A stretch of DNA of 64,000 nucleotides from positions 1 to 64,000 of the forward strand of contig CAJWRM010000012.1 in assembly GCA_913046365.1 (NCBI GenBank), given 5' to 3'. The notes under the pieces are model-generated. The model made no database searches, was not told the DNA's origin, and saw only the letters and a list, made by a program, of their open reading frames with translations. The DNA is from an uncultured Flavobacteriales bacterium. Its GTDB lineage: Bacteria > Bacteroidota > Bacteroidia > Flavobacteriales_D > Crocinitomicaceae. A program made the position numbers and the translations under genes. The number at the start of each line of letters is the position of its first letter. Positions within the stretch are counted from its first letter, which is position 1. This document shows, in pieces, positions 17,527-26,714 of the stretch.

Positions 17527-18798
17527 ATGATAAAAGCAAATAATCCAAATTTAGAATCTTGGGTAGTAGTCCCTAGAGATTCTGATTTTCCAATCCAGAA
17601 CCTACCTTTAGGTATTTTTAAAACCGATTCCTTGTCACCTCGCGTAGGTGTGAGAATAGGTGATTCAATTTTAGATTTAAAGACGCTTCATGTTTTGGGT
17701 TATTTAGATAATCTACCATTTACATTGGAAGTCCTTGATGCGCCAACTTTGAACGGTTTAATGAAAAAAGGAAAACTAGCTGCTCGAAGATTAAGGGATC
17801 GTGTTTCTGACCTTCTGAATAAGCAGAATACTGAATTACAAAATAATACCCACCATGTGGAGCAGGTTTTAATTGAGGAAGCTTCTTCTGAAGTCCTTAT
17901 GCCCATTGAGATTGGGGATTATACTGATTTTTATTCGAGTCGTGAACATGCTACCAATGTAGGAACGATGTTTAGGGATCCTAACAATGCTTTATTGCCA
18001 AATTGGCTACATATCCCCGTTGGGTATCATGGACGTTCATCTTCCGTAATTCCATCAGGCCAAAATATACACAGACCTAAAGGACAAACTAAACCGAATG
18101 ATGATCAAGGACCAATGTTTGGGCCTTCTAAAATGATTGATTTTGAGCTTGAGATGGCTTTTGTCACTTTTGATGGAAAGCCCTTGGGGGATTCGATTAC
18201 CACTGCTGAAGCAGAGGATTATATCTTCGGAATGGTCCTTTTTAACGATTGGTCTGCACGGGATATTCAGAAATGGGAATATGTTCCTTTAGGACCATTT
18301 TTAGCAAAGAACTTCGCTTCATCTATTTCATCTTGGATTGTGAGCCTAGATGCATTACAACCTTTTTGTGTGGATACACCTAATCAAGAACCAGAGGTAT
18401 TGGATTACCTTAAATTTGAAGGTAAAAAATCTTACGATATTCATTTACAGGTTGCAATTACTCCTGAGTCAAGTGAAGAGACTATTGTTTGTAACTCAAA
18501 CTTTAAGTATATGTATTGGAATATGGCACAACAGCTAGCACATCATACCGTAAATGGATGTAATGTTAGAGGAGGGGATTTGCTTGGTTCTGGGACAATT
18601 TCAGGACCTACTCCAGATTCTTATGGCTCAATGCTTGAGCTTGCGTGGAAGGGCACCAAACCTGTATCAATGAACGATGGAACGGAAAGGAAGTTTATTA
18701 AGGACGGAGATACCGTTACGATGAGAGGGTTCTGTAAAAATGACAAAATTCGTTTAGGATTTGGAGAAGTCACCTCAAAATTGTTACCTTCTAAATAA
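17527..18798 (+). CDS. fahA: Fumarylacetoacetase
   Basis: 423 aa from ATG 17527; the TTG at 17518 in the track is rejected. N-terminal SH3-like domain (~10-120), then the FAH catalytic barrel: DYTDFYSSREHATNVG carries the first metal Asp, HIPVGYHGRSSSV the catalytic His region, EMAFV and LFNDWSARDIQKWEYVPLGP further ligands. It hydrolyses fumarylacetoacetate to fumarate and acetoacetate, the last step of tyrosine and phenylalanine catabolism. The other tyrosine-degradation genes are not in the window. Its TAA directly abuts the ATG of the RSH gene, suggesting coupling. Confidence 0.95.
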   Translation: MIKANNPNLESWVVVPRDSDFPIQNLPLGIFKTDSLSPRVGVRIGDSILDLKTLHVLGYLDNLPFTLEVLDAPTLNGLMKKGKLAARRLRDRVSDLLNKQNTELQNNTHHVEQVLIEEASSEVLMPIEIGDYTDFYSSREHATNVGTMFRDPNNALLPNWLHIPVGYHGRSSSVIPSGQNIHRPKGQTKPNDDQGPMFGPSKMIDFELEMAFVTFDGKPLGDSITTAEAEDYIFGMVLFNDWSARDIQKWEYVPLGPFLAKNFASSISSWIVSLDALQPFCVDTPNQEPEVLDYLKFEGKKSYDIHLQVAITPESSEETIVCNSNFKYMYWNMAQQLAHHTVNGCNVRGGDLLGSGTISGPTPDSYGSMLELAWKGTKPVSMNDGTERKFIKDGDTVTMRGFCKNDKIRLGFGEVTSKLLPSK

Positions 18799-21042
18799 AT
18801 GAATATAGTATCTTCTGATTCCATAGCAAACCTGGAGCAAGAACGCAAAGAAATATTAAATGCGTTTAGGGGATTAATGCGTGCCTTAAAGGACCGGAAT
18901 AAAGAAGAAACCAAACTTATTCGAAAGGCTTTTGACGTCGCATTAGATGCCCACAAAGAGATGCGGCGAAAGTCAGGTGAGCCTTATATTTATCATCCAA
19001 TTGCCGTAGCTCGTATTTGTGCAGAAGAGATGGGACTTGGTCCGACTTCAGTAATTTGTGCATTGCTACACGATACGGTTGAAGATACCCATATCACATT
19101 AGAAGATGTAGAAGATTTATTTGGCCAAAAGGTTCGTTTAATTATCGATGGACTCACAAAGATTCCTGATGTTTTTGATTCAAATGCATCAATACAGGCT
19201 GAGAATTTTCGCAAAATGATTTTGACAATATCTGAGGACTTCAGGGTTGTACTTATAAAGCTTGCTGACCGTCTTCACAATATGCGAACACTGGACAGTA
19301 TGCGTTCAGATAAACAGTTAAAGATAGCTTCTGAAACAAAATTTTTATACGCTCCACTTGCCCATAGACTCGGTTTATACTCTGTAAAGACGCAATTGGA
19401 GGATCTTTCCATGAAGTACTGTGAGTCTGAGGCTTATATTGATATCGAGGATAAGCTAGCCAAGACCAAAGAGGTTAGAACGAGATTTATACGCAGGTTT
19501 ATTTCACCCGTTAAGCAAGCTTTGGCACATGAGGGGTATGTTTTTAATATAAAAGCGAGAACAAAATCAATCTCCTCGATATGGAAGAAGATGAATTCAA
19601 AAGACATTCCCTTTGAAGAAATATTCGATGTATTCGCAATTCGTATTATCGTCGATACGCCAACTGAACTTGAAAAACCAGATTGTTGGAGGATTTATAG
19701 TATCGTTACTGACTTTTATCAGCCTAGTCCCGAAAGGTTAAGAGATTGGATATCTACCCCAAGGGCAAATGGCTATGAATCTCTGCATACTACGGTTATG
19801 TCTCCACAGGGTAAATGGGTAGAGGTTCAGATTCGTTCTAAACGAATGGATGAAATTGCCGAAAGAGGTCTTGCTGCACACTTTAGATACAAGGAGGCAG
19901 CCAATGAAGAAAATAAGCTGGACAGATGGATTAGTGAAATTAGAGATCTTTTAGAATCTTCTGATTCAGATGCCATTGATTTTGTGAACGATTTTAAATT
20001 GAATTTATTCAATGAGGAAATATATGTCTTTACTCCAAAGGGCGAACTACGTGTATTGCCGACGGGCGCAACTATTCTTGATTTCGCTTATGATATCCAT
20101 ACGGATATTGGAGGTTCTTGTATTGGCGCTAAGGTGAATAATCGCCTGATGCCCTTGTCTTATGAGCTGCAAAATGGAGATCAACTTGAAATCATCACCT
20201 CTTCAAAACAAAGGCCAAAAGATGAATGGCTTCGTTTTGTCGTTACTGCTCGTGCGAAATCAAAAATCAAATCTTCCTTAAATGAAGAACGTAATTTAAT
20301 CGCTCAAGATGGCAAGGAAATATTAGAACGCAAGTTCAAGCAGTTCAACCTGCGAATGGGTTCTGAAAACCTTATGTTTCTTGAAAAACATTTTGGTGTA
20401 CCAACCATAACTGAGTTGTATTTCAGAGTTGCAAAAGGAAAGATAGATTTGACCAAGCTCAGGGAGATTGATCAAATGAATGGTTTGTTCAAAATTGAAA
20501 GAAAGCCTTCAACACGAAAAAGGAAGAGTGTTCGTGACTATGAGTCGGAATTTGTTACGATGGATCCAAAGAAAGCAACCTTGCGTATTGGAGATGACTT
20601 TCAGGGCTTTGATTATCAAATGGCGAAATGCTGTAACCCGATACCTGGTGATCAGGTTTTTGGTTTCATCACTGTCTCTTCTGGGATTAAAATTCATCGT
20701 TTTAACTGTCCAAATGCTGTGAATATGATGTCAAAAATGGCTTATCGTTGTATTAAGGCAAGATGGAAGTCTGATGATATGGTTGAACGTGTAGCAGCCA
20801 TTAAAATTATTGGTATCGATCAATTTGGCTTAGTCAATAGAATAACTGAAATAATCTCTAATCAGATTAACATCAATATGAAAAGTATTTCTTTTGATAC
20901 CAACGATGGTGTATTTGAAGGACATATTAAAGTTCTTGTATATGACACGGGTCATCTCGAGCAGCTTACACGTGAATTCGAGCAAGTAGAAGGGGTAAAG
21001 CGCGTTGTCCGCTGGGATGAAGAGGATACAGAGATTAATTAA
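18799..21042 (+). CDS. spoT: Bifunctional (p)ppGpp synthetase/hydrolase (RSH)
   Basis: 747 aa, normal for long RSH enzymes. HD hydrolase domain (about 50-200) with HDTVEDT and LADRLHNMRTL; synthetase domain (~240-380) with STPRANGYESLHTTV and WVEVQIRS; TGS domain (~400-460); zinc-finger-like CCNPIPGD (~615); C-terminal ACT domain (~670-740). Both active sites look intact, so it should make and degrade the alarmone under starvation. It begins immediately after the fahA stop, an intimate linkage to amino acid breakdown. Its stop overlaps that of the convergent ostA-like gene as TTAA. Confidence 0.95.
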   Translation: MNIVSSDSIANLEQERKEILNAFRGLMRALKDRNKEETKLIRKAFDVALDAHKEMRRKSGEPYIYHPIAVARICAEEMGLGPTSVICALLHDTVEDTHITLEDVEDLFGQKVRLIIDGLTKIPDVFDSNASIQAENFRKMILTISEDFRVVLIKLADRLHNMRTLDSMRSDKQLKIASETKFLYAPLAHRLGLYSVKTQLEDLSMKYCESEAYIDIEDKLAKTKEVRTRFIRRFISPVKQALAHEGYVFNIKARTKSISSIWKKMNSKDIPFEEIFDVFAIRIIVDTPTELEKPDCWRIYSIVTDFYQPSPERLRDWISTPRANGYESLHTTVMSPQGKWVEVQIRSKRMDEIAERGLAAHFRYKEAANEENKLDRWISEIRDLLESSDSDAIDFVNDFKLNLFNEEIYVFTPKGELRVLPTGATILDFAYDIHTDIGGSCIGAKVNNRLMPLSYELQNGDQLEIITSSKQRPKDEWLRFVVTARAKSKIKSSLNEERNLIAQDGKEILERKFKQFNLRMGSENLMFLEKHFGVPTITELYFRVAKGKIDLTKLREIDQMNGLFKIERKPSTRKRKSVRDYESEFVTMDPKKATLRIGDDFQGFDYQMAKCCNPIPGDQVFGFITVSSGIKIHRFNCPNAVNMMSKMAYRCIKARWKSDDMVERVAAIKIIGIDQFGLVNRITEIISNQININMKSISFDTNDGVFEGHIKVLVYDTGHLEQLTREFEQVEGVKRVVRWDEEDTEIN

Positions 21043-22577
21043 TTATTATCTAGTGTGGCGAAGTCTTTTGGCCTCAATATATGGTTCCATTTGAAATTTT
21101 TAATCCATTTGTCTTTCATATTAATCTGATCAATTGGATAAAAAATACCCGTAGGTTCTGTTCTATACGTTATACCAGTAACTTCACCGCTATCTAGGTG
21201 AACTGTTAATGTTGACGCTTCGAGCTTATTTAACCCCATTCTTTTAATGGTTAGTAGGCTATCTGTTTGCTCTTCATCTTCCGGGAAATATATACTTGTT
21301 GCAGAACCATAAACGTCTGTCTGAATAAGTTTTCCTTTTTCCATAAATGCAATAATGTCCTTGCCGGATATTTGATTGTAAAAGGTGCCAGAGTCAAGCT
21401 CCATAAGGACAGAGGAATTGTCGTAAATGTCAATATGGTCAATCAATGAGTCTTTTAAATGAATCTGCATAGAATCTCCCTTTAGCTCGGCATTTTCAGA
21501 CCATATAATTGGGGATGAGTATAGTGTCATTAGGTCTGCAAGTTCAATAAAGGATAATGAATCACAGATTGCTTGAATTTGCGTATTGTAGATGCGCACG
21601 CCATGATAGGCAAATATTTTTTGCTGAGCTTCCATTGTATCTGGTAGGATTCTTAAAGTGTCACTATGAATATAAATGGTGTCACTATTCTGAATGAGTT
21701 CAGCTAAGACACATTCTGAGACGAATGTCTCATCTTTAGATTCGTCTTTTAATAGGTAATTTGATTGAATGCGAATATTGTTCTTTTCTTCAGTAAAATG
21801 AACGTTTTTTTTGGCTTCGATTTTTTGTAGGCTGTCATTATAAAATATCGTATCTGCAAATAATGTTTTTTCTGGATCCTTGAACATGGCATCTCCATGG
21901 AGATAACCCAAATTCTTTTTTGTGTGAAACCAACCATAAGAAGAAACAATATCAGCGCTATCTTTCTTGATTTTTGTTTTGCCAAAAAAGTAACTTTTCT
22001 GCTGGGCATAATTGAACTGAAGGGTGTCTGTTGTCATGGTCAAAGACTCATTTGTATATTTTACACTATCCTGAAAATAGTAGTTTTTTGTATCCGGATA
22101 GAAGTAACCTATTTTACTCGTGATGCGTTCTTTAGAATTTGTTTTCTGTATGACTCCATGGTTTCTGTATGTGGCTCTTCCTGATGCCGAGTCATATTCA
22201 ATGCTATCGGTTGTTAGTTTATAATCACCATCCCTCATTTTTACACGGCCCCAGAGTTTTGATTTATCGGCTATTCCATCAAAAAAAGCAGAGTCGCAGA
22301 AAATATTGAGCTTTTCTTTTATAATATGGACATTTCCATAAGCACGAACAATTTGTGCTTTTTCAAAATAATAAGCGCTATCACAAAACATTGTATTTTG
22401 TTGGTATTCAAAATTGACATCTCCCTCTAGTTTTAGCAAGTCATTTTCTTCAAAATAGTTGGCTTTTTTGGACCCCGGGAGTAATTTAAGCACATCTTCT
22501 TGGGCCACGTAATTATGGCTCAAAAAAAATGCGCTTACGAAAAGCGCATAATGTACAATCTGCTTTTCTAAAATCAT
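21039..22577 (-). CDS. OstA/LptA-like periplasmic protein
   Basis: 512 aa. Signal-like N-terminus (IVHYALFVSAFFLSHNYVAQ), then repeated short beta strands typical of the OstA/LptA jellyroll: LEGDVNFEYQQNTMFCDSAYYF, AYGNVHI, LNIFCDSAFFDG, VKMRDGDYKLTTDSIEYD. The repeats run through most of the protein, so it is far longer than LptA (~180 aa) and resembles the Bacteroidota OstA-like proteins thought to help carry LPS across the periplasm. Start and purA stop overlap by one base (TAATG), so translation is coupled to purA. Confidence 0.8.
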   Translation of the reverse strand: MILEKQIVHYALFVSAFFLSHNYVAQEDVLKLLPGSKKANYFEENDLLKLEGDVNFEYQQNTMFCDSAYYFEKAQIVRAYGNVHIIKEKLNIFCDSAFFDGIADKSKLWGRVKMRDGDYKLTTDSIEYDSASGRATYRNHGVIQKTNSKERITSKIGYFYPDTKNYYFQDSVKYTNESLTMTTDTLQFNYAQQKSYFFGKTKIKKDSADIVSSYGWFHTKKNLGYLHGDAMFKDPEKTLFADTIFYNDSLQKIEAKKNVHFTEEKNNIRIQSNYLLKDESKDETFVSECVLAELIQNSDTIYIHSDTLRILPDTMEAQQKIFAYHGVRIYNTQIQAICDSLSFIELADLMTLYSSPIIWSENAELKGDSMQIHLKDSLIDHIDIYDNSSVLMELDSGTFYNQISGKDIIAFMEKGKLIQTDVYGSATSIYFPEDEEQTDSLLTIKRMGLNKLEASTLTVHLDSGEVTGITYRTEPTGIFYPIDQINMKDKWIKNFKWNHILRPKDFATLDNN

Positions 22578-23848
22578 TAAGAATTGGCTAACGTTTGTTT
22601 TCTGTCAGGTCCGACTGATACAACGCGAATAGGCACATTTAATTGTTTTTCGAGGTAATCTACGTAGGCCTTGAATGTGTCAGGGGCATCGTCAAGCGAT
22701 TCAAGTTGTGTCAAATCCTTTTTCCACCCGGGTATATTTTCGTATACCGGAGTGATTTTACTATCGTTTATATCAAAGGGAAAATGATTGACCTCTTTTC
22801 CATCAATAATATATTTTGTGCATGCTTTGATTTCATCAAATATACTAAGTACATCTCCTTTCATCATGCAAAGCTCCGTAACACCATTGATCATGATTGA
22901 ATAACGCAATTGAACCAAGTCAATCCAGCCACATCGTCTTGGGCGACCAGTTGTTGCGCCAAACTCATGTCCTTCTCTTCCCATATCTTCTCCGTCCTTG
23001 TCGAACAATTCAGTGGGGAAGGGGCCGCTTCCAACCCGTGTACAATAGGCTTTAAAAATACCGATCACCTTTCCGACCTTTGTTGGTGGAACGCCAAGTC
23101 CAGTGCATGTTCCAGCAGTAATCGTATTTGAAGAAGTAACGAAGGGGTAGGTCCCGAAATCAATGTCTAGCATTGTTCCTTGTGCTCCTTCAGCCAAGAC
23201 TTTTTTACCCGTTTTAATTGCTTCGTCAATGTATATTTCACTATCCACAAATTCCAACTCTTTCATTTTTTTGATTCCTTCAAACCAAGGTTCTTCGAGT
23301 TCGCATAAAGAATAACTAAATTCAGTATAGTGGCTTAAGATATTTTTATGCTTTGCAACCAATGCATCATACTTTTTCTGGAAGTTTGGTGATAAAATAT
23401 CTCCAACTCTTAATCCATTTCTCCCTGTCTTATCCATATAAGTCGGGCCAATACCTTTCAGTGTAGATCCTATTTTATTCTTTCCTTTTGCCATTTCAGA
23501 TGCGGCATCCAAAAGTTTGTGCGTAGGTAGAATGAGGTGTGCTTTTTTCGAGATCAACAATCTTGATTTGTATTCAACATTGTAGGGAGCTAGCTTATCT
23601 AATTCTTGCTTAAAAATTACAGGGTCTATAACTACACCATTTCCAACAAGGTTTACTACTTCTGGATGAAAAATACCAGAAGGAATTGTGTGCAAAACGT
23701 GCTTAATGCCCTCAAATTCAAGAGTATGACCTGCGTTCGGGCCACCTTGGAATCTTGCGATAATGTCATATTTTGGTGTTAAAACATCAACAATCTTTCC
23801 TTTCCCTTCATCTCCCCATTGAAGTCCTAATAATACATCTACGTTCAT
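22577..23848 (-). CDS. purA: Adenylosuccinate synthetase
   Basis: 423 aa from ATG 23848 (the TTG just before it is not needed). N-terminal GLQWGDEGKGKIVDVL is the GTP P-loop with catalytic Asp; GPNAGHT, STLKGIGPTYMDKTGRNGLRVGD and the C-terminal GPDRKQT are family signatures. It joins aspartate to IMP in AMP synthesis. It lies in the operon fur - STAS - purA - ostA-like with short or overlapping junctions. Fur-purA-RSH proximity is a conserved feature of many Flavobacteriia; here the RSH gene converges from the other side. Confidence 0.96.
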   Translation of the reverse strand: MNVDVLLGLQWGDEGKGKIVDVLTPKYDIIARFQGGPNAGHTLEFEGIKHVLHTIPSGIFHPEVVNLVGNGVVIDPVIFKQELDKLAPYNVEYKSRLLISKKAHLILPTHKLLDAASEMAKGKNKIGSTLKGIGPTYMDKTGRNGLRVGDILSPNFQKKYDALVAKHKNILSHYTEFSYSLCELEEPWFEGIKKMKELEFVDSEIYIDEAIKTGKKVLAEGAQGTMLDIDFGTYPFVTSSNTITAGTCTGLGVPPTKVGKVIGIFKAYCTRVGSGPFPTELFDKDGEDMGREGHEFGATTGRPRRCGWIDLVQLRYSIMINGVTELCMMKGDVLSIFDEIKACTKYIIDGKEVNHFPFDINDSKITPVYENIPGWKKDLTQLESLDDAPDTFKAYVDYLEKQLNVPIRVVSVGPDRKQTLANS

Positions 23849-23854
23849 CAAATT

Positions 23855-24190
23855 TTACTTAAAATAGTTAATAGCAGATTCTTCCGAATCATACATAGAA
23901 AAAACATCATTCATTTTCGTGATCTCAAATAGTTTTGAGATGAGCTTATTTGGTGAACAAATTAAAAGGTCACCGTTCTCAATTCTGCATTTTGTCATTG
24001 TTTTAACAAATACAGCGATACCAGTTGAATTGATGTGCGTCAGCGCTTTAAGGTTAAAAATCACCTTAAATGACTTCAAGTTTGAGACAGCATCTTTGAG
24101 GTTTTCTGCATCAGATTCGGTTAGTATTTTACCTTGAAGATGAAATATCATACAGTCTGAATTAGCCTCTGCTGTTACATTCAAATTCAT
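23855..24190 (-). CDS. STAS-domain protein (anti-sigma antagonist-like)
   Basis: 111 aa, a single STAS domain: alternating strands and helices with the central [14 protein letters not shown], in which the Ser of NSTG is the phosphorylatable position in SpoIIAA/RsbV-type proteins. Its ATG overlaps the fur stop (ATGA), and purA follows after 6 bp. No anti-sigma kinase or phosphatase gene is nearby, so a partner-switching role is possible but unproven. Confidence 0.85.
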   Translation of the reverse strand: MNLNVTAEANSDCMIFHLQGKILTESDAENLKDAVSNLKSFKVIFNLKALTHINSTGIAVFVKTMTKCRIENGDLLICSPNKLISKLFEITKMNDVFSMYDSEESAINYFK

Positions 24191-24636
24191 TCTTCAGTTT
24201 TATTATTTTTTGTTCCATAAAAATAAAGCGAGTGATGTTGAATTTTTACATCAAATAAATCTTCTATTGTGGACTTTATTTGTTGAATCCTTGGGTCACA
24301 AAACTCAATAACCTCTCCAGTATCTGTGCATATGACATGATCATGTTGTTTTGAACCATGTGCCTTTTCAAATTGGGCGATGTTTTTACCGAATTGGTGC
24401 TTGCTTACAAGGTTACAAGCTAATAATAATTCAATGGTATTATAAAGTGTCGCTCGAGAAACACGGTAGTTGTGACTCTTCATTTTTAGGTAAAGGGATT
24501 CGATATCAAAATGTCCGTCGTGTCTGTATATTTCATGCAATATAGCAAAGCGCTCCGGTGTCTTCCGATGTCCATTCTTTTCTAAGTAAGCAGAAAAGAT
24601 TCCTTTAACTGTTTCTTGTAGTGTGCTTTCACTCAT
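24187..24636 (-). CDS. fur: Fur-family transcriptional repressor
   Basis: 149 aa from ATG 24636; the longer track start overlaps the -7 element. Winged helix (residues ~15-80, [29 protein letters not shown]), then the metal domain with [21 protein letters not shown]. The HDH and later HH metal ligands are present, but the first CxxC reads C-T-D-T and no C-terminal CxxC exists, so the structural zinc site of classical Fur/PerR is missing. It may regulate iron or peroxide genes and perhaps its own operon. Confidence 0.9.
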   Translation of the reverse strand: MSESTLQETVKGIFSAYLEKNGHRKTPERFAILHEIYRHDGHFDIESLYLKMKSHNYRVSRATLYNTIELLLACNLVSKHQFGKNIAQFEKAHGSKQHDHVICTDTGEVIEFCDPRIQQIKSTIEDLFDVKIQHHSLYFYGTKNNKTEE

Positions 24637-24645
24637 AGCAAAGAA

Positions 24646-24653
24646 CAAATTTA
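24646..24653 (-). promoter_or_regulatory. -7 element TAAATTTG for the fur operon
   Basis: Plus-strand CAAATTTA reads TAAATTTG on the minus strand. The predicted transcript start is about 24640, only ~4 bases from the chosen ATG at 24636, so the mRNA would be nearly leaderless. A TTG at 24671-24669 gives a short 15-base spacer. Confidence 0.45.
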
Positions 24654-24730
24654 CAATATAAATTAATTCAAGTTTCCATTATTTGTGAATGGTTTTAAAC
24701 TCTTATCAACACAAATACCAAAATAGGTTC

Positions 24731-24757
24731 AAAAAAAAAGGGGAGAAGCTCCCCTTT
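24731..24757 (-). terminator. Rho-independent terminator of rpsA
   Basis: On the minus strand a GGGGAG-CTT-CTCCCC stem, extended by A-T pairs, is followed by nine T. It lies 20 bp after the rpsA stop. Strong, canonical. Confidence 0.95.
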
Positions 24758-24776
24758 CTATGCTTTGAAGACAGAA

Positions 24777-26549
24777 TTATTTTTTCTTATCCATTTTTTC
24801 TTTCAACTCCGCCAATGCGTCAAGATCTCCAAGTGTAGATTTCTCAGCATTCTTGTTGACAGCATTTAGATTGCTCGTGCTGGATTTTCTCGATGGTCTT
24901 GAACTCGTTGCAGGCTCAGAGTGCTCCTCGTGCGTTCTGATATGTGAAACAACGATTTTTCTTGCATCTCTATTGAACTCAATCACCTTAAAGTCAAGAA
25001 CGTCTTCAACTATCGCGTTGTTTCCGTCAGCTTTCTTTAAGTGCTTGGCTGGACAAATTCCCTCTAAACCATATGGTAAAGAAACAATTCCTGATTTGTC
25101 TTTCATTTCAATGATGGTTCCATTATGAACAGTCCCTTCAGCGAAAGTCGCTTCGAATACTTCCCATGGATTCTCTTCAAGCTGTTTGTGGCCTAAAGAA
25201 ATCCTTCTGTTTTCTTGGTCAATCTCTAAAACAATCACTTCCATCGCTTCTCCAGTTTTGCAGAATTCAGATGGGTGCTTGATTTTCTTTTGCCATGAAA
25301 GGTCAGAAATGTGGATTAATCCATCAACTCCTTCTTCCAATTCAACGAAAACACCAAAGTTTGTGAAGTTTCTAACTTTTGCTGTGTGCTGCGTATTAAC
25401 CGCATACTTAGTATCAATGTTACTCCATGGATCTGGCATTAATTGCTTAATTCCAAGAGACATTTTTCTTTCTTCTCTATCTAAAGTTAATACAACTGCT
25501 TCAACGGAGTCTCCAATTTTCATAAAGTCCTGTGCAGAACGTAAGTGCTGTGACCAACTCATTTCAGAAACGTGAATCAATCCTTCAACACCCGCTGCAA
25601 TCTCTATGAAAGCACCGTAGTCAGCCATGACAACTACTTTACCAGTAACTTTGTCACCAACTGCCATTTCAGTATCTAAAGAATCCCATGGATGTGGCTG
25701 AAGTTGTTTCAATCCAAGAGCAATTCTTTTCTTCTCATCATCAAAGTCAAGAATAACTACATTGATTTTAGAATCTAATTCCAACATTTCCTCTGGATGC
25801 GAAACGCGTCCCCACGAAAGGTCCGTGATGTGAATTAATCCATCAACACCACCTAAATCGATAAACACACCGTAAGAAGTAATATTCTTTACGATACCTT
25901 CAAGAACCTGTCCTTTTTCAAGGCCAGAAATGATTTGTTTCTTTTGCTCTTCAAGTTCTGCTTCGATAAGCGCTTTGTGCGAAACAACAACGTTTCTAAA
26001 TTCTTCATTGATTTTGACAACTTTGAATTCCATGTTTTTTCCAACATATACATCATAGTCACGGATCGGCTTAACATCTATTTGAGAACCTGGAAGGAAA
26101 GCTTCGATGCCAAACACATCCACAATCAATCCACCTTTAGTTCTGCATTTAACATGACCAGTAATTACCTCTCCTGTTTTCAAAACTTCATTTACGCGAA
26201 TCCACGCACTGTGCATTCTTGCTGTTTTGTGAGAAACGATTAGCTGACCTGTTTTATCTTCTCTACATTCTACATAGACGTCTACAACATCACCTATTTT
26301 AAGATCCGGATTGTAACGGAATTCATTTGCAGCAATTACACCTTCGGATTTGTATCCGATATTAATAATAGCTTCTTTTTTGGTAAGATGTACGACTGTG
26401 CCTTTGATTACCTCTTTTTCGTTGATCGACGTTAAGGTTTTTTCATAAACGTCAGACATTTCTGACCTTTCTACTTGACTGTAGCCATCTAATTGAAGTG
26501 CTTCCCAGTCGAAATCTGCAGTTCCCTGCGTTGTTTTTGTTGTTGCCAT
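24777..26549 (-). CDS. rpsA: 30S ribosomal protein S1
   Basis: 590 aa with six S1 OB-fold repeats, the middle ones plain (VKNITSYGVFIDLGGVDGLIHITDLSWGRVSHP; VVMADYGAFIEIAAGVEGLIHVSEMSW; VRNFTNFGVFVELEEGVDGLIHISDLSW). The first two are the more divergent ribosome-binding repeats (from ~50). The C-terminal tail is basic (KELMDKKK-like) with a Ser-rich linker. S1 brings mRNA to the 30S subunit, important where Shine-Dalgarno sites are absent, as here. Flanked by a strong terminator and a leader hairpin. Confidence 0.96.
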   Translation of the reverse strand: MATTKTTQGTADFDWEALQLDGYSQVERSEMSDVYEKTLTSINEKEVIKGTVVHLTKKEAIINIGYKSEGVIAANEFRYNPDLKIGDVVDVYVECREDKTGQLIVSHKTARMHSAWIRVNEVLKTGEVITGHVKCRTKGGLIVDVFGIEAFLPGSQIDVKPIRDYDVYVGKNMEFKVVKINEEFRNVVVSHKALIEAELEEQKKQIISGLEKGQVLEGIVKNITSYGVFIDLGGVDGLIHITDLSWGRVSHPEEMLELDSKINVVILDFDDEKKRIALGLKQLQPHPWDSLDTEMAVGDKVTGKVVVMADYGAFIEIAAGVEGLIHVSEMSWSQHLRSAQDFMKIGDSVEAVVLTLDREERKMSLGIKQLMPDPWSNIDTKYAVNTQHTAKVRNFTNFGVFVELEEGVDGLIHISDLSWQKKIKHPSEFCKTGEAMEVIVLEIDQENRRISLGHKQLEENPWEVFEATFAEGTVHNGTIIEMKDKSGIVSLPYGLEGICPAKHLKKADGNNAIVEDVLDFKVIEFNRDARKIVVSHIRTHEEHSEPATSSRPSRKSSTSNLNAVNKNAEKSTLGDLDALAELKEKMDKKK

Positions 26550-26568
26550 TGGGCTGTTAACATTTGTA

Positions 26569-26593
26569 TTTCAAGGCTCCTTATTCCTTGAAA
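26569..26593 (-). promoter_or_regulatory. Hairpin in the rpsA 5' leader (possible autoregulatory site)
   Basis: TTTCAAGG-9 nt-CCTTGAAA is a perfect 8-bp inverted repeat 20-44 bases upstream of the rpsA ATG, within the ~90-nt leader predicted from the -7 element at 26650-26643. No T-run follows it, so it is not a terminator. S1 represses its own mRNA in enterobacteria; an analogous role here is inference. Confidence 0.45.
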
Positions 26594-26642
26594 GGGTTTA
26601 TATGGGTCACATAATTAAAGGAGGGTGACCATTTTGAGAGTG

Positions 26643-26650
26643 CAAAGATA
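26643..26650 (-). promoter_or_regulatory. -7 element TATCTTTG for rpsA
   Basis: Plus-strand CAAAGATA reads TATCTTTG on the minus strand. Predicted start ~26637 gives an 88-nt leader that contains the hairpin at 26593-26569. No obvious -33 TTG. Confidence 0.5.
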
Positions 26651-26714
26651 GGGAATTCTTTAGAATAAGAAAGACTTTTACTAAAGTGAATTGAAAATAA
26701 TTAGAAGGCCCTAA

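Noticed and set aside
25186-25575. 129-aa plus-strand ORF inside rpsA
   Set aside because: Antisense to conserved S1 repeats.
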